Shown here one piece after another: positions 27,000 through 35,728 of a stretch of DNA of 64,000 nucleotides. A program made the translations under genes and the position numbers. The stretch is from Porphyrobacter sp. (lineage in GTDB: Bacteria; Pseudomonadota; Alphaproteobacteria; Sphingomonadales; Sphingomonadaceae), in NCBI GenBank assembly GCA_027531395.1, contig JAPZRO010000004.1, positions 992,001 to 1,056,000 of the forward strand. The letters are read 5' to 3'. Below the pieces are notes generated by a model. The model searched no databases. It was not told the DNA's origin and saw only the letters and a list, made by a program, of their open reading frames with translations. Every line of letters starts with the position of its first letter. The stretch's first letter is position 1.

Positions 27000-28352
27000 T
27001 CAGACCCCCAACCGCGGCCGCGGCAATGCGCTCGCCATGCGCGCTGGCGCAGGGGTGAGGCATTCGGCCCTGCCGCAGCGCAGGCACGGCGTGCCCAGCG
27101 GCACGGCATCGGCAGGATCGAGCGAGACGCCGCGCGCATAGGCCAGCTCTCCGGCGAAACGCGCTTCGATCCCCAGCACCACCGCGCGGCGGGCGGAGCA
27201 CATCACCCCGTCGCCATCGACCGTGCGGGTGATGGTGAGCCAGTGCCGCGGGGTCGCCTCGCCCTCGCTGAAGGTCACTGCCTGGGTCAGCACCGTGCCG
27301 GGCCGCTCGAAGGCACCATAAGGGATCCACGCGGGCCAGCGCGCGCCTTCGAGAGGGTAGAGCGCGCCTGATCCGCCAGCCGTGAAGCTCTCGAGCCGAC
27401 CGGCGCGGTCGATGGTCGCCATGAAGAACGGCAGGCCGCGCTCGCCGACGCGCCCGAGAGTGGTGAGGCGCTGTGCCGCCTGATCGAAGCTGACGGCAAA
27501 GCGGCGTTGCAGCACGGCGAGATCATAGCCGGTCTGCTCGCAGGCGCGCAGGAAGCGGCGGTAAGGCAGCAGCAGCGCGCCTGCGAGGTAATCGGTGATG
27601 TGCTCGCGCAGATGATCGCGCGCCTCGGACGAGGCAAGGTTGGCGCCGGCCACCAGTGTCTCGATCTCTTCGCGCATTTCGAGCGCGCCGACCTGCCGGG
27701 CGATCTGGAAGCGGCGGGCTGCACCGGGCAGCATCTCCGACAGCTGGAGCTGCCGCGCGTGGAGATCGAGCCGGTGAACCTGACCGGGCATGACCTCGGC
27801 CGGGAGGATGCGCACGGTCATGCGGTGCTTCTCGCGCAGCCGCTCGCCGAGTGCCGCGCTGATTTCCCCGCGCGACAGGCGCAGTTCGTCGGCGAGGTCC
27901 TCGGCCGCGTGATCGAGATCGCTGAAGTGGTTCTGCCAACGCTCGATCGCACGGCGGGCCGCGGCAGCCGTGTCCTCGACAATGATGCGCTCACCGCCAC
28001 CCGTGTCGTAGAGCCGCGCGAAGGCCGCCGCGATCTGCGGCGCGGCGGCGAGGAATTCCTGCACTTCCTCGCGGTCGATCCCGAGGTCGGCGAAGCGCTT
28101 GTCGGCCATGCGCCGCACGAGCCCGTCTAGCCCGCCGATCGCGTCATCCTCGCGCAAACTGCGCGGATCGAAGTCGAAGCGCTCGATCACCTGCACCAGC
28201 ACGCGCGCAGAGAGCGGGCGCTGGTTGCGCTCGATCAGGTTGAGATAGGACGGCGAGATGCCGAGCACCGCCGCCATCGCGGCCTGCGTAAGCCCCTCGC
28301 GCTTGCGCAGGCGGCGCAGCGCCGGTCCGGCGAGAAGATTTGAGTCAACCAT
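27000..28352 (-). CDS. XRE/RamB-ScfR-like regulator of acetate or short-chain fatty-acid metabolism
   Basis: 450 aa. The N-terminal helix-turn-helix (about 9-64: LRRLRKREGLTQAAMAAVLGISPSYLNLIERNQRP) is followed by an ImmA/IrrE-like region in which the usual HExxH is degenerate (RRFQIARQVGALE). The C-terminal DUF2083-type domain ends with a cysteine pair pattern, CLRCGRAEC. The architecture is that of RamB/ScfR regulators, which control glyoxylate-cycle and propionate genes. It is divergent from isocitrate lyase across a 181-base AT-rich gap, so aceA is its likely target. Confidence 0.85.
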   Translation of the reverse strand: MVDSNLLAGPALRRLRKREGLTQAAMAAVLGISPSYLNLIERNQRPLSARVLVQVIERFDFDPRSLREDDAIGGLDGLVRRMADKRFADLGIDREEVQEFLAAAPQIAAAFARLYDTGGGERIIVEDTAAAARRAIERWQNHFSDLDHAAEDLADELRLSRGEISAALGERLREKHRMTVRILPAEVMPGQVHRLDLHARQLQLSEMLPGAARRFQIARQVGALEMREEIETLVAGANLASSEARDHLREHITDYLAGALLLPYRRFLRACEQTGYDLAVLQRRFAVSFDQAAQRLTTLGRVGERGLPFFMATIDRAGRLESFTAGGSGALYPLEGARWPAWIPYGAFERPGTVLTQAVTFSEGEATPRHWLTITRTVDGDGVMCSARRAVVLGIEARFAGELAYARGVSLDPADAVPLGTPCLRCGRAECLTPAPARMASALPRPRLGV

Positions 28353-28413
28353 CGCGTCTTTGTAACTTAATTTACCGATTTACACAAGTTTTCGGGATAA
28401 TGTCGGTATAGCG

Positions 28414-28427
28414 ACAAGATTTCTTGT
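28414..28427. promoter_or_regulatory. Perfect inverted repeat in the regulator-aceA intergenic region
   Basis: ACAAGA-TT-TCTTGT, with related half-sites ACACAAG (28382-28388) and TTTGTAA (28355-28375 region) nearby. The surrounding gap is strikingly AT-rich for this genome. It is a candidate operator for the divergent RamB/ScfR-like protein. No experimental motif is matched, so the assignment is by position and symmetry only. Confidence 0.5.
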
Positions 28428-28533
28428 AATTTTTCCTGTCATGCTGCGGCGCAACACGCCAAAGCCTGCCCAGCAGCGGTGCGAGTCTCTCTTCGAGGCG
28501 CGGACCCCTCCCCAGGACGGACAGGAGAAGCAC

Positions 28534-30132
28534 ATGACCTACCAGAACACCATCACCCGGATGCGCGACGTCATCACCGCCAACGGGCCGAGCTGGGCCG
28601 CGATCGATCCCGAAAGCGCCGCGCGGATGGCCATCCAGAACCGCTTCGCCACCGGCCTCGATATCGCCAAGTACACCGCCAAGATCATGCGCGCCGACAT
28701 GGCCGCCTATGACGCCGATCCGGCGCAGTACACCCAGTCGCTGGGCTGCTGGCACGGCTTCATCGCGCAGCAGAAGCTGATTGCGATCAAGAAGCACTTC
28801 GGTTCGACCAAGCGCCGCTACCTCTACCTTTCGGGCTGGATGGTCGCCGCGCTGCGCAGCGAGTTCGGCCCCCTGCCCGACCAGTCGATGCACGAGAAGA
28901 CCTCGGTGCCCGCGCTGATCGAGGAGCTCTACACCTTCCTCAAGCAGGCCGATGCCCGCGAGCTCGGCATGATGTTCCGCGCCCTCGACACCGCCCGCAA
29001 GGCCGGTGACGCGGTCGAGGCCAAGCGCCTCGAGAACGCGATCGACAACTACGAAACCCACGTCGTGCCGATCATCGCGGACATCGACGCCGGTTTCGGC
29101 AATGCGGAAGCGACCTACCTCCTCGCCAAGAAGATGATCGAAGCCGGTGCCTGCGCGCTGCAGATCGAGAACCAGGTCTCGGACGAAAAGCAGTGCGGCC
29201 ACCAGGACGGCAAGGTCACCGTGCCGCACGAGGACTTCCTCCAGAAGATCCGCGCCTGCCGCCACGCCTTCCTCGAGATGGGCGTGGAAGACGGGATCAT
29301 CGTCGCCCGCACCGACTCGCTCGGCGCCGGCCTGACCAAGCAGATCGCCTTCTCGAAGGAGCCGGGCGACCTTGGTGACCAGTACAACAGCTTCCTCGAC
29401 GCCGATGAAGTCGATCCGGCCAACATCACCAACGGCCAGGTGTTCATCAGCCGCGACGGCAAGCTGCTGGCGCCCAAGCGTCTGCCCTCGAACCTCTTCC
29501 AGTTCCGCGCCGGCACCGGCGAGGACCGCGTCGTGCTCGACTGCATCACCTCGCTCCAGAACGGCGCCGACCTGCTCTGGATCGAGACCGAGAAGCCCCA
29601 CGTCGAACAGATCGCCGGCATGGTCGACCGCATCCGCGAGGTCGTGCCCAACGCCAAGCTGGTCTACAACAACTCGCCCAGCTTCAACTGGACGCTGAAC
29701 TTCCGCCAGCAGGTGTTCGACGCCTGGGAAGCGGCGGGCAAGGACGTCTCGGCCTATGACCGCAGCCGCCTGATGAGCGTCGACTACGACGGCACCGAGC
29801 TGTCGAACGAAGCCGACGAGAAGATCCGCACCTTCCAGCGCGACGCCGCTGCGCGGGCCGGCATCTTCCACCACCTCATCACCCTGCCGACCTACCACAC
29901 CGCGGCGCTCAGCACCGACAACCTCGCCCGCGAGTACTTCGGCGAGGCCGGCATGCTGGGCTACGTCAAGAACGTCCAGCGCGAGGAAATCCGTCAGGGT
30001 ATCGCCTGCGTGAAGCACCAGAACATGTCCGGTTCGGACATTGGTGACGACCACAAGGAGTACTTCGCCGGTGAAGCCGCGCTGAAGGCTGGCGGCGTGC
30101 ACAACACCATGAACCAGTTCGAAGCTGCGTAA
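28534..30132 (+). CDS. aceA: Isocitrate lyase
   Basis: 532 aa. It cleaves isocitrate to glyoxylate and succinate, the first glyoxylate-shunt step, allowing growth on acetate or fatty acids. The length fits the long isocitrate-lyase group. The active-site signature is KQCGH (residues 219-223) with GK shortly after, and DIDAGFGN provides metal-binding aspartates. I chose the ATG at 28534, preceded by AGGAGAAG, over an in-frame ATG at 28441 without a ribosome site. No malate synthase lies in the window. Confidence 0.95.
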   Translation: MTYQNTITRMRDVITANGPSWAAIDPESAARMAIQNRFATGLDIAKYTAKIMRADMAAYDADPAQYTQSLGCWHGFIAQQKLIAIKKHFGSTKRRYLYLSGWMVAALRSEFGPLPDQSMHEKTSVPALIEELYTFLKQADARELGMMFRALDTARKAGDAVEAKRLENAIDNYETHVVPIIADIDAGFGNAEATYLLAKKMIEAGACALQIENQVSDEKQCGHQDGKVTVPHEDFLQKIRACRHAFLEMGVEDGIIVARTDSLGAGLTKQIAFSKEPGDLGDQYNSFLDADEVDPANITNGQVFISRDGKLLAPKRLPSNLFQFRAGTGEDRVVLDCITSLQNGADLLWIETEKPHVEQIAGMVDRIREVVPNAKLVYNNSPSFNWTLNFRQQVFDAWEAAGKDVSAYDRSRLMSVDYDGTELSNEADEKIRTFQRDAAARAGIFHHLITLPTYHTAALSTDNLAREYFGEAGMLGYVKNVQREEIRQGIACVKHQNMSGSDIGDDHKEYFAGEAALKAGGVHNTMNQFEAA

Positions 30133-30143
30133 GTTGTGGTTTG

Positions 30144-30174
30144 CCGGAAGGCCCGCGGTTTTGCGGCCTTCCGG
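30144..30174. other. Strong hairpin between aceA and the small downstream gene
   Basis: CCGGAAGGC..CGC pairs with GCG..GCCTTCCGG with one bulged C around a GGTTTT loop, 11 bases after the aceA stop. There is no T-run behind it. It may stabilise the aceA mRNA 3' end or reduce read-through into the next gene. Confidence 0.55.
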
Positions 30175-30226
30175 TAACCCGCCGAAGCGCCTAAGGACTC
30201 GGGGTATTCACCCGAGGAGAGTGACG

Positions 30227-30412
30227 ATGAGCGATACCGATACCCCCAAGACCGAGCCCGCCCGCGCCCGCGCCCTGCTGTCGACCGCCGACATGAAGCT
30301 GCTGCGCCGCGCGCTCGAAAGCCACGCCCGCAACACCGAAGACCGCGAGGAGTTGGCCAAGATCAACGCCCTGCACCACCGGCTCGGAACCTACGTGCCC
30401 TCGGGCCAGTAA
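30227..30412 (+). CDS. Small hypothetical protein downstream of aceA
   Basis: 61 aa, soluble and charged, with helical character from LLSTADMKLLRRALESHARN onward. I do not recognise a family. The ATG has a good GAGGAGAG ribosome site 7 bases upstream. It follows aceA by 94 bases on the same strand with a hairpin between them. Co-expression with isocitrate lyase is possible, but function is unknown. Confidence 0.7.
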   Translation: MSDTDTPKTEPARARALLSTADMKLLRRALESHARNTEDREELAKINALHHRLGTYVPSGQ

Positions 30413-30442
30413 CCCCTTTCACAGTTCTCCTGGGGAGGAGAA

Positions 30443-30487
30443 ACGGCCGTCGGAGCGTCCCGTAACAGGGCCCGCTCCGGCGGCCGT
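30443..30487. other. Long hairpin after the small aceA-linked gene
   Basis: The 15-base arms ACGGCCGTCGGAGCG (30443-30457) and CGCTCCGGCGGCCGT (30473-30487) pair at 14 of 15 positions around a 15-base loop. No T-run follows. It may be a factor-dependent terminator or a transcript end for either strand. Confidence 0.5.
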
Positions 30488-30495
30488 AATCGTTG

Positions 30496-30565
30496 GTTCT
30501 TGTCGCCCTATCGCTGCGCTGCTTGAGGGCGTTCTTGTCGCCCTATCGCTGCGCTGCTTGAGGGC
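30496..30565. repeat. Perfect tandem duplication of a 35-base hairpin element
   Basis: Two identical 35-base units (30496-30530 and 30531-30565), each holding GCCCT and AGGGC arms around GCTGCGCTG. The second unit ends one base before the stop codon of the M20 gene on the minus strand. A third, diverged copy (about 31 of 36 bases the same) lies at 43446-43480, where it is followed by a T-run. Confidence 0.85.
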
Positions 30566-30566
30566 G

Positions 30567-31886
30567 TCAGTTCTTCTTCATCAGATCAAGCGTCGCCGCC
30601 GTCATTGCCTCGGTCGCGGTGGCGATCACCACCGGAGCGTCGGGCGCCCAGAACGGGGAATGCAGCGAGGGCAGATCGAGCTCGCCCTTCTCAGCCTTCT
30701 CCCACTGCGCCTTCGAAACGCCGCCGACCCAGAAGATCAGCGATTCCACATTCTCGCGGTCGGCGCGGTAGAACTGGCTGAAGTCCTCGCCCCCCATTAC
30801 CGCCGGGGTTTCCATGACCCGGCCCTCGAACCGGGTCTTGAGCCCCGCCATCACCCGGTCGGTGAATTCGAGGGTGTTGAAGGTGGCCGGCGTATAGGGA
30901 TCCTGCACCGTCACCTTCGGCAGCTTGTCCTCGGGCATTCCCGCCGCCATCGCCTCGGCGCGGGCGATCCGCCTGATCCCGTCGAGCAGGTGCTGGCGGG
31001 TCTTGTCTTCGTAGCTTCTGACGGTGATCTGGAGCCGCGCCTCGTCGGGGATGATGTTGTGCTTCGACCCCGCCTGGAAGCTGCCAACGGTGACGACCGC
31101 AGAATCGGTCGGATTGAGCTCGCGGCTCACCAGCGTCTGGAGCCGGGTGACGATGCTCGCGGCGATCACGATCGGGTCCTTGGTGGTGTGCGGATAGGCG
31201 CCGTGTCCGCCGACGCCCGGCACCACCACATCGACCGAATCGACATTGGCCAGCGCGAAGCCGCGCGAGTAGCCGATATGCCCGGCCGGGAACTGCGCCG
31301 CATCGTGGAAGGCGAGCACATAGTCGGGCTTGGGAAAGCGGGTGAAGAGCCCGTCGTCGAGCATCGCCTTCGCGCCCTCGCCGATCTCCTCGGCCGGCTG
31401 GAGGATCATCACCAGCGTGCCCGACCACTGGTCCTTGCGCGCGGCGAGCTGCTGCGCGGTACCGATCCATGCGGTCATGTGGGTATCATGGCCGCAGGCG
31501 TGCATCACCCCGGTCTCGATCCCGGTGGCGGGGACTGCGCGGCGCTTGGAGGCATAGGGCAGTCCGGTCTGCTCGATCACCGGCAGCCCGTCCATGTCGG
31601 CACGCAGCATCACCACCGGCCCATCGCCGTTCTTGAGCACCGCGACCACGCCGGTCTTGCCGACACCTTCGGTCACCTCGAAGCCGAGGGCCCGGGCGCG
31701 GGCGGCGAGCTTCTTCGCGGTCTCGACCTCCTGAAAGCTCAGTTCGGGATTGGCGTGCAGATCCTCGTAGAGCGTGATCAGCGCCGGCATGTCCGCCGCC
31801 ACCGCATCGCGCAGCTCGTCCGCCTGCGCAGGCACCGCCATCAGCGCCAGCGCGCTCGCCCCTGCCCGAATCGCCATCAACCGCAT
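30567..31886 (-). CDS. Secreted M20-family amidohydrolase/peptidase
   Basis: 439 aa. An N-terminal signal peptide with a cleavage site near VPAQA-DE directs export. The zinc ligands and catalytic residues of M20D hydrolases are present: LRADMDGLPV, HACGHDTHM, LQPAEEIGEGA, and a dimerisation-domain region from VPGVGGHGAYPH. Relatives hydrolyse N-acyl amino acids or hippurate-like amides. The exact substrate is not predictable. The gene stands alone on the minus strand, convergent with the aceA-linked gene. Confidence 0.88.
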   Translation of the reverse strand: MRLMAIRAGASALALMAVPAQADELRDAVAADMPALITLYEDLHANPELSFQEVETAKKLAARARALGFEVTEGVGKTGVVAVLKNGDGPVVMLRADMDGLPVIEQTGLPYASKRRAVPATGIETGVMHACGHDTHMTAWIGTAQQLAARKDQWSGTLVMILQPAEEIGEGAKAMLDDGLFTRFPKPDYVLAFHDAAQFPAGHIGYSRGFALANVDSVDVVVPGVGGHGAYPHTTKDPIVIAASIVTRLQTLVSRELNPTDSAVVTVGSFQAGSKHNIIPDEARLQITVRSYEDKTRQHLLDGIRRIARAEAMAAGMPEDKLPKVTVQDPYTPATFNTLEFTDRVMAGLKTRFEGRVMETPAVMGGEDFSQFYRADRENVESLIFWVGGVSKAQWEKAEKGELDLPSLHSPFWAPDAPVVIATATEAMTAATLDLMKKN

Positions 31887-32130
31887 TGCATTCCCCTTAG
31901 TTCATCTCCAGCCCTGTTGGAGACACATGAGACACTGTCCTGAGACAGAAAACCGGCCCCGCCTAAGCCCATGCTCCCGCACGGGGGCACGATCGGGCAA
32001 GGGGCAAGGCGCGGCGCTGACATGGCGCTGGTATGGCACAGCCCGGCGGCGATAGGAAAGCGCGCGTATCGATCGTCCGGCACCGCCAGCGCCGCAAGAA
32101 TGGGAAGGCGATCAGCGCGGCGAGGAAGAG

Positions 32131-32215
32131 TGGTGCCCCTGGCCAGACTCGAACTGGCACATCTTTCGATAACCGATTTTGAGTCGGTCGCGTCTACCAA
32201 TTCCACCACAGGGGC
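32131..32215 (-). tRNA. tRNA-Leu (anticodon CAA)
   Basis: 85 bases with a long variable arm, as expected for a class II tRNA. The acceptor stem pairs GCCCCTG with CAGGGGC, the D-arm contains TGGTAGAC, the anticodon loop is CTCAAAA (CAA), the T-arm contains AGTTCGAGTCT, and the 3' CCA is encoded. The 244 bases between this gene and the M20 gene hold no supported feature. Confidence 0.97.
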
Positions 32216-32269
32216 GCCTGCGCGGATGCCCCGCGCTGTTAGCGAGGGGCCCGTTGCAAGGCAATGGGC

Positions 32270-33088
32270 TTACCTCAACGCACCGGCGAGGAGCTTGTGC
32301 AGCTTGGAGTGCAGCGCGTCGTTCGCCGCAAGCACCTGCGTCGAATGGATCGCTTCGCTGCGCCCGCGGAAGTCGCTGACGAAGCCGCCGGCCTCGCGCA
32401 CTAGCAGGCAGCCGGCCGCCGTGTCCCAATCCGACAGCCCGCTTTCCCAGAACCCGTCAAACCGCCCCTGCGCCACATAGGCCAGATCGAGCGAGGCAGC
32501 GCCAAAACGACGGATCCCGGCGACTTCGGGGCCGATTGCGCCGAAGATCCGGCTCCATTCGGCAAAGTCGCCGTGGCCGAAGAACGGCACGCCGGTCGCC
32601 ACCAGCGCATCCGACAGGCGCGAGCGGGCCGAGACGCGCAGGCGCGCATCATGGAGCCATGCCCCGCGCGACTTTTCCGCCCAGAAGGTCTGGTCGGTGA
32701 TCGGCTGGTAGACAACGCCTGCGACCACATCGCCCCAGCCCTTGCCGTCCGCGCGCGGTTCCTGCGCCGCGATCGAGATGGCGAAGTGCGGGATGCCGTG
32801 GAGGAAGTTGCTGGTGCCGTCGAGCGGATCGACGATCCAGCGCGGCATTCCCGGATCACCCTCGATCACGCCGGCCTCTTCCATCACAAAGCCCCAGCCC
32901 GGGCGCGCGGCGGTCAGTTCGTCATAGATCGTGCGCTCGGCGCGCATGTCGGCCTTGCTGACGAAATCGGCCGGGCCCTTGCGGGAGACCTGAAGGTGCT
33001 CGACTTCGCCGAAGTCGCGCCGCAGACGCCCGCCCGCCTTGCGCGCGGCGCGTTCCATGACGCGGATGAGGCCGGAAATAGCTGCCAT
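32270..33088 (-). CDS. Inositol monophosphatase-family phosphatase
   Basis: 272 aa. Metal and phosphate-binding motifs are present: Glu70/Glu71 in GFVMEEAG, WIVDPLDGTSNF (Asp87, Asp90, Gly91, Thr92) and SDWDTAAGCLLVREAGG near the C-terminus. Family members hydrolyse inositol-1-phosphate or related sugar phosphates; the SuhB branch also binds RNA polymerase/NusA. It starts 9 bases after efp on the same strand, a common alphaproteobacterial pairing. Confidence 0.9.
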   Translation of the reverse strand: MAAISGLIRVMERAARKAGGRLRRDFGEVEHLQVSRKGPADFVSKADMRAERTIYDELTAARPGWGFVMEEAGVIEGDPGMPRWIVDPLDGTSNFLHGIPHFAISIAAQEPRADGKGWGDVVAGVVYQPITDQTFWAEKSRGAWLHDARLRVSARSRLSDALVATGVPFFGHGDFAEWSRIFGAIGPEVAGIRRFGAASLDLAYVAQGRFDGFWESGLSDWDTAAGCLLVREAGGFVSDFRGRSEAIHSTQVLAANDALHSKLHKLLAGALR

Positions 33089-33097
33089 GATCTGTCC

Positions 33098-33661
33098 TCA
33101 GCCGGCCTTGCCGACGTAGGCCTGCTCGTACACGTCGACGATGATGCGCGTGCCGCTGCCGATATGCGGCGGCACCATAATGCGCACGCCGTTGTCGAGG
33201 ATCGCGGGCTTGTAGCTCGAAGAGGCGGTCTGGCCCTTCACCACCGCGTCGGCTTCGACGATGGTGGCTTCGACCTGCGCGGGGAGTTCCACCGAGATCG
33301 GCTTTTCGTCCCACAGTTCGAGCGCGACCTGCATCCCGTCCTGCAGGAAGGGGCGCGCATCGCCGAGCAGGTCGCCGGGCAGCGTGATCTGTTCGTAGGT
33401 GTCGTTGTCCATGAACACCAGGTCATCGCCCTCGGCATAGAGGAACTGGAAGTCCTTGGTGTCGAGCCGCACGCGCTCCACCGTGTCGGCGCTGCGGAAG
33501 CGCACGTTGGTCTTGCGGCCATCCTGCAGGTTCTTCATTTCGACCTGCATATAGGCCCCGCCCTTGCCGGGTTGGGTGTGCTGGATCTTGGCGACCTTCC
33601 AGATGCCGCCTTCATATTCCAGGATGTTGCCGGGGCGAATGTCGACGCCGCTGATCTTCAT
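33098..33661 (-). CDS. efp: Translation elongation factor P
   Basis: 187 aa, the standard length, with KOW-like N-terminal and two OB domains. It relieves ribosome stalling at polyproline. The loop that reaches the peptidyl-transferase centre is QPGKGGAY with Lys33 at the tip, the residue modified in the EpmA type. The ATG at 33661 ([11 protein letters not shown]) is the family start; upstream frame extension is spurious. It is first in an operon with the inositol-phosphatase-family gene. Confidence 0.95.
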   Translation of the reverse strand: MKISGVDIRPGNILEYEGGIWKVAKIQHTQPGKGGAYMQVEMKNLQDGRKTNVRFRSADTVERVRLDTKDFQFLYAEGDDLVFMDNDTYEQITLPGDLLGDARPFLQDGMQVALELWDEKPISVELPAQVEATIVEADAVVKGQTASSSYKPAILDNGVRIMVPPHIGSGTRIIVDVYEQAYVGKAG

Positions 33662-33833
33662 GGGGCTGTGGGCCTTTTTACGAGGTGGAAAGAGCGAGCC
33701 GGCGCGCCGCATCACGGGCGCGCCTGCGAAATGATGCGCGCCGATAGCCGATAGCGCCGCAATCGGCAAGCGCGGGCAGGCGCGCGCACGAAAGGCTTGG
33801 CGTTGCCCGCGCGGCGCTGGTAGGGCGCGGGCC

Positions 33834-34259
33834 ATGCGCACCCGCACGATCATCCTCCTGACGCTCTGTGCCGCGGCGATTGCCGCCTTCGGCTCGGGCA
33901 TCTCCTTTGCGCAGGACCGCAAGGACAGCATCCCGCGCGGCAGCACCGCGGCGCCGACCGGCGGAATGCTCGGCACGCTCCAGCGCGGCGACTGGGAATG
34001 CGCCCTGCCCGGCGACGCGGGTGGCGAGGCCTATGTGGTGGTGCCGGAGGAAGGCTTCCGCATCGGCAACGCCTCGAGCTACCGCAGCGCCGATGGCGGG
34101 CGCGGCATCTATCTGCTGCGCGGCACCGAACTGACGTTCACCCGCGGTCCCAAGAAGGACCAGCGCTTCGAGGTGCTGGGCGAGAACTCGCTGCGCAAGC
34201 TTGAGGCCGACGGCAGCCCGAGCAAGCTGATCTGCACCCGGCTGGGCAGCAACGGCTAG
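33834..34259 (+). CDS. Hypothetical secreted protein
   Basis: 141 aa with a clear Sec signal peptide ([19 protein letters not shown], cleavage near ISFAQ-D). The mature ~115 residues include [10 protein letters not shown] and an even spread of charged residues, with two cysteines that could form a disulfide. I recognise no characterised family. It is divergent from efp. The ATG is preceded by a short GC-rich leader with no strong ribosome site. Confidence 0.7.
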   Translation: MRTRTIILLTLCAAAIAAFGSGISFAQDRKDSIPRGSTAAPTGGMLGTLQRGDWECALPGDAGGEAYVVVPEEGFRIGNASSYRSADGGRGIYLLRGTELTFTRGPKKDQRFEVLGENSLRKLEADGSPSKLICTRLGSNG

Positions 34260-34340
34260 TCGAGCCGCGGACCTGCGCGCTTTTTGCCTGGCAGGCACTT
34301 GGTGGTTGCGGCCCCGATTTTTGTCCTTAATTCCGATGGC

Positions 34341-34943
34341 ATGTCGAAGAAGTTGCCGGTCCTGGGCTTGGTTGCGCTGGTCCTGACTGCCGTTGCCCTC
34401 GAGTTTTTCCAGCGTGGCAATCTCGCCGATCCCCTTCCCTTTGCTCTCACGCTTGTGGGTGCGATCGGTGGCGCATCGCTAGGCTATCTCGCGTTCACAT
34501 CCGCGGCGACGGCCAGCGCGCAGATGGACGAAAAGCCTTACCGGAAATTCGTTTCTCTTCTGACCTTTCCGCTGTTCGGCCTGTTCGCCGGAACTCTGGT
34601 GATGCGATCACTCTATTTTCAGATCGCCTTCGCCGGATTGGAGGCCAAGCCGCAAATCTCCTTGCTCCAGGTCGAGGATGCCGACCAGCAGCGCAAGCGC
34701 ACGTTTTCGGATCGGACCTATCGCTACATCATTTCCCTCCCGGGTGGCGGACGCAGCTTCCGGGTTCTCGTGAGCAGGGAACTTTACGAGAAGGTGGGGC
34801 CGCGAAAGCCCCCTGCGATGCTCCATTGCATCCGCATGCCGGTCGAGACCGGTCGCTGGGGCATCCGCCGGGTCATGGCGCCGAACTACACCGACGCTCC
34901 CTTGGGAGCGGAACGATATCAGCCTTGCCAAGCGCCACTCTAA
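34341..34943 (+). CDS. Hypothetical membrane protein
   Basis: 200 aa from the ATG at 34341 (MSKKLPVLG). Three hydrophobic segments are seen at about 5-22, 32-55 and 70-90, followed by a ~110-residue soluble C-terminal part containing FSDRTYRYIISLPGGGRSFRVLVS. The third-position base choice looks less GC-biased than in neighbours, which could mean recent acquisition. An alternative TTG start at 34284 would add 19 residues. Function unknown. Confidence 0.6.
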   Translation: MSKKLPVLGLVALVLTAVALEFFQRGNLADPLPFALTLVGAIGGASLGYLAFTSAATASAQMDEKPYRKFVSLLTFPLFGLFAGTLVMRSLYFQIAFAGLEAKPQISLLQVEDADQQRKRTFSDRTYRYIISLPGGGRSFRVLVSRELYEKVGPRKPPAMLHCIRMPVETGRWGIRRVMAPNYTDAPLGAERYQPCQAPL

Positions 34944-35011
34944 GCCGAACCCCTGATCCCCCGCCTTCGCGCGGGCAGGCCAGTCCGGAGCGAGAAAGGT
35001 GAGGAATTGCG

Positions 35012-35650
35012 CTAGCCGCGCATCACTTTTGCAAAGGCCTCGATCGCGGCGACCTCGTCTCCGCCCCACACAGCGTGGCTCACCGCGAGGAAATCCGCGC
35101 CCGCCTCGACCAGCGGGGCGCAGTTGTCGGGCGTGATCCCGCCGATCGCGACGCAGGGGATTTCGAACAGCTGGCTCCACCAGCGCAGCAGCTCGGGATC
35201 GGGGCGCTCGGCGTCGCCCTTGTCCTTGGTCGAAGACGGGAAGAAGGCCCCGAAGGCGACGTAATCCGCCCCCGCCTCGCCCGCTTCCATCGCCAAGTGG
35301 CGGCTGGCGTGGCAGGTGACCCCGATCTGTGCCTCGCGCCCGAGTTCCGTGCGCGCATCCTTGGGCGAGCCGTCGTCCTGCCCGAGATGCACCCCGTCGG
35401 CCTTGAGGCGCTTGGCCAGCGCGACCGAATCATTGACGATGAAGGCCACGTCATGCGCCGCGCAGATCGCCTGCAGCGGTGCGGCGAGGCGCGCGGCCTC
35501 GTGCTGGTCGACGTTCTTCACCCGGAACTGGAAGGCGGTGACGAGATCGCCATGCCGGCGCGCGCCCGCCGCCAGCGCGCGTTCGAGCCGTGCCGGAAAG
35601 TCGCCGGAACAATCGAGCGGGGAGATGAGATAGAGCTGTGTGTCAGTCAT
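35012..35650 (-). CDS. thiE: Thiamine-phosphate synthase-like protein
   Basis: 212 aa TIM barrel. It resembles ThiE, which couples the pyrimidine and thiazole moieties of vitamin B1. Recognisable pieces are FQFRVKN, FIVNDSVALAKRLKADGVHLGQDD (phosphate/Mg region), IGVTCHA, ADYVAFGAFFPSSTKDK and CVAIGGITPDN. Some alphaproteobacterial ThiE copies next to glycolytic genes are of uncertain role, so the activity is probable rather than sure. No other thi genes are adjacent. Confidence 0.82.
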   Translation of the reverse strand: MTDTQLYLISPLDCSGDFPARLERALAAGARRHGDLVTAFQFRVKNVDQHEAARLAAPLQAICAAHDVAFIVNDSVALAKRLKADGVHLGQDDGSPKDARTELGREAQIGVTCHASRHLAMEAGEAGADYVAFGAFFPSSTKDKGDAERPDPELLRWWSQLFEIPCVAIGGITPDNCAPLVEAGADFLAVSHAVWGGDEVAAIEAFAKVMRG

Positions 35651-35728
35651 GGCGCGCTTCGCTAATCGCTTGTCGCCCGCATGTCACCTGTTCAGCGCCG
35701 CGCAACGTGCCCAGTCTAGGCTCGCCCA

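Noticed and set aside
28441..28533. Upstream in-frame start of aceA at 28441
   Set aside because: No ribosome site and no similarity in the 31 extra residues; AGGAGAAG supports the ATG at 28534.
30496..30565. Tandem identical units considered as a small CRISPR array
   Set aside because: Only two units, no spacer between them, and no cas genes in the window.
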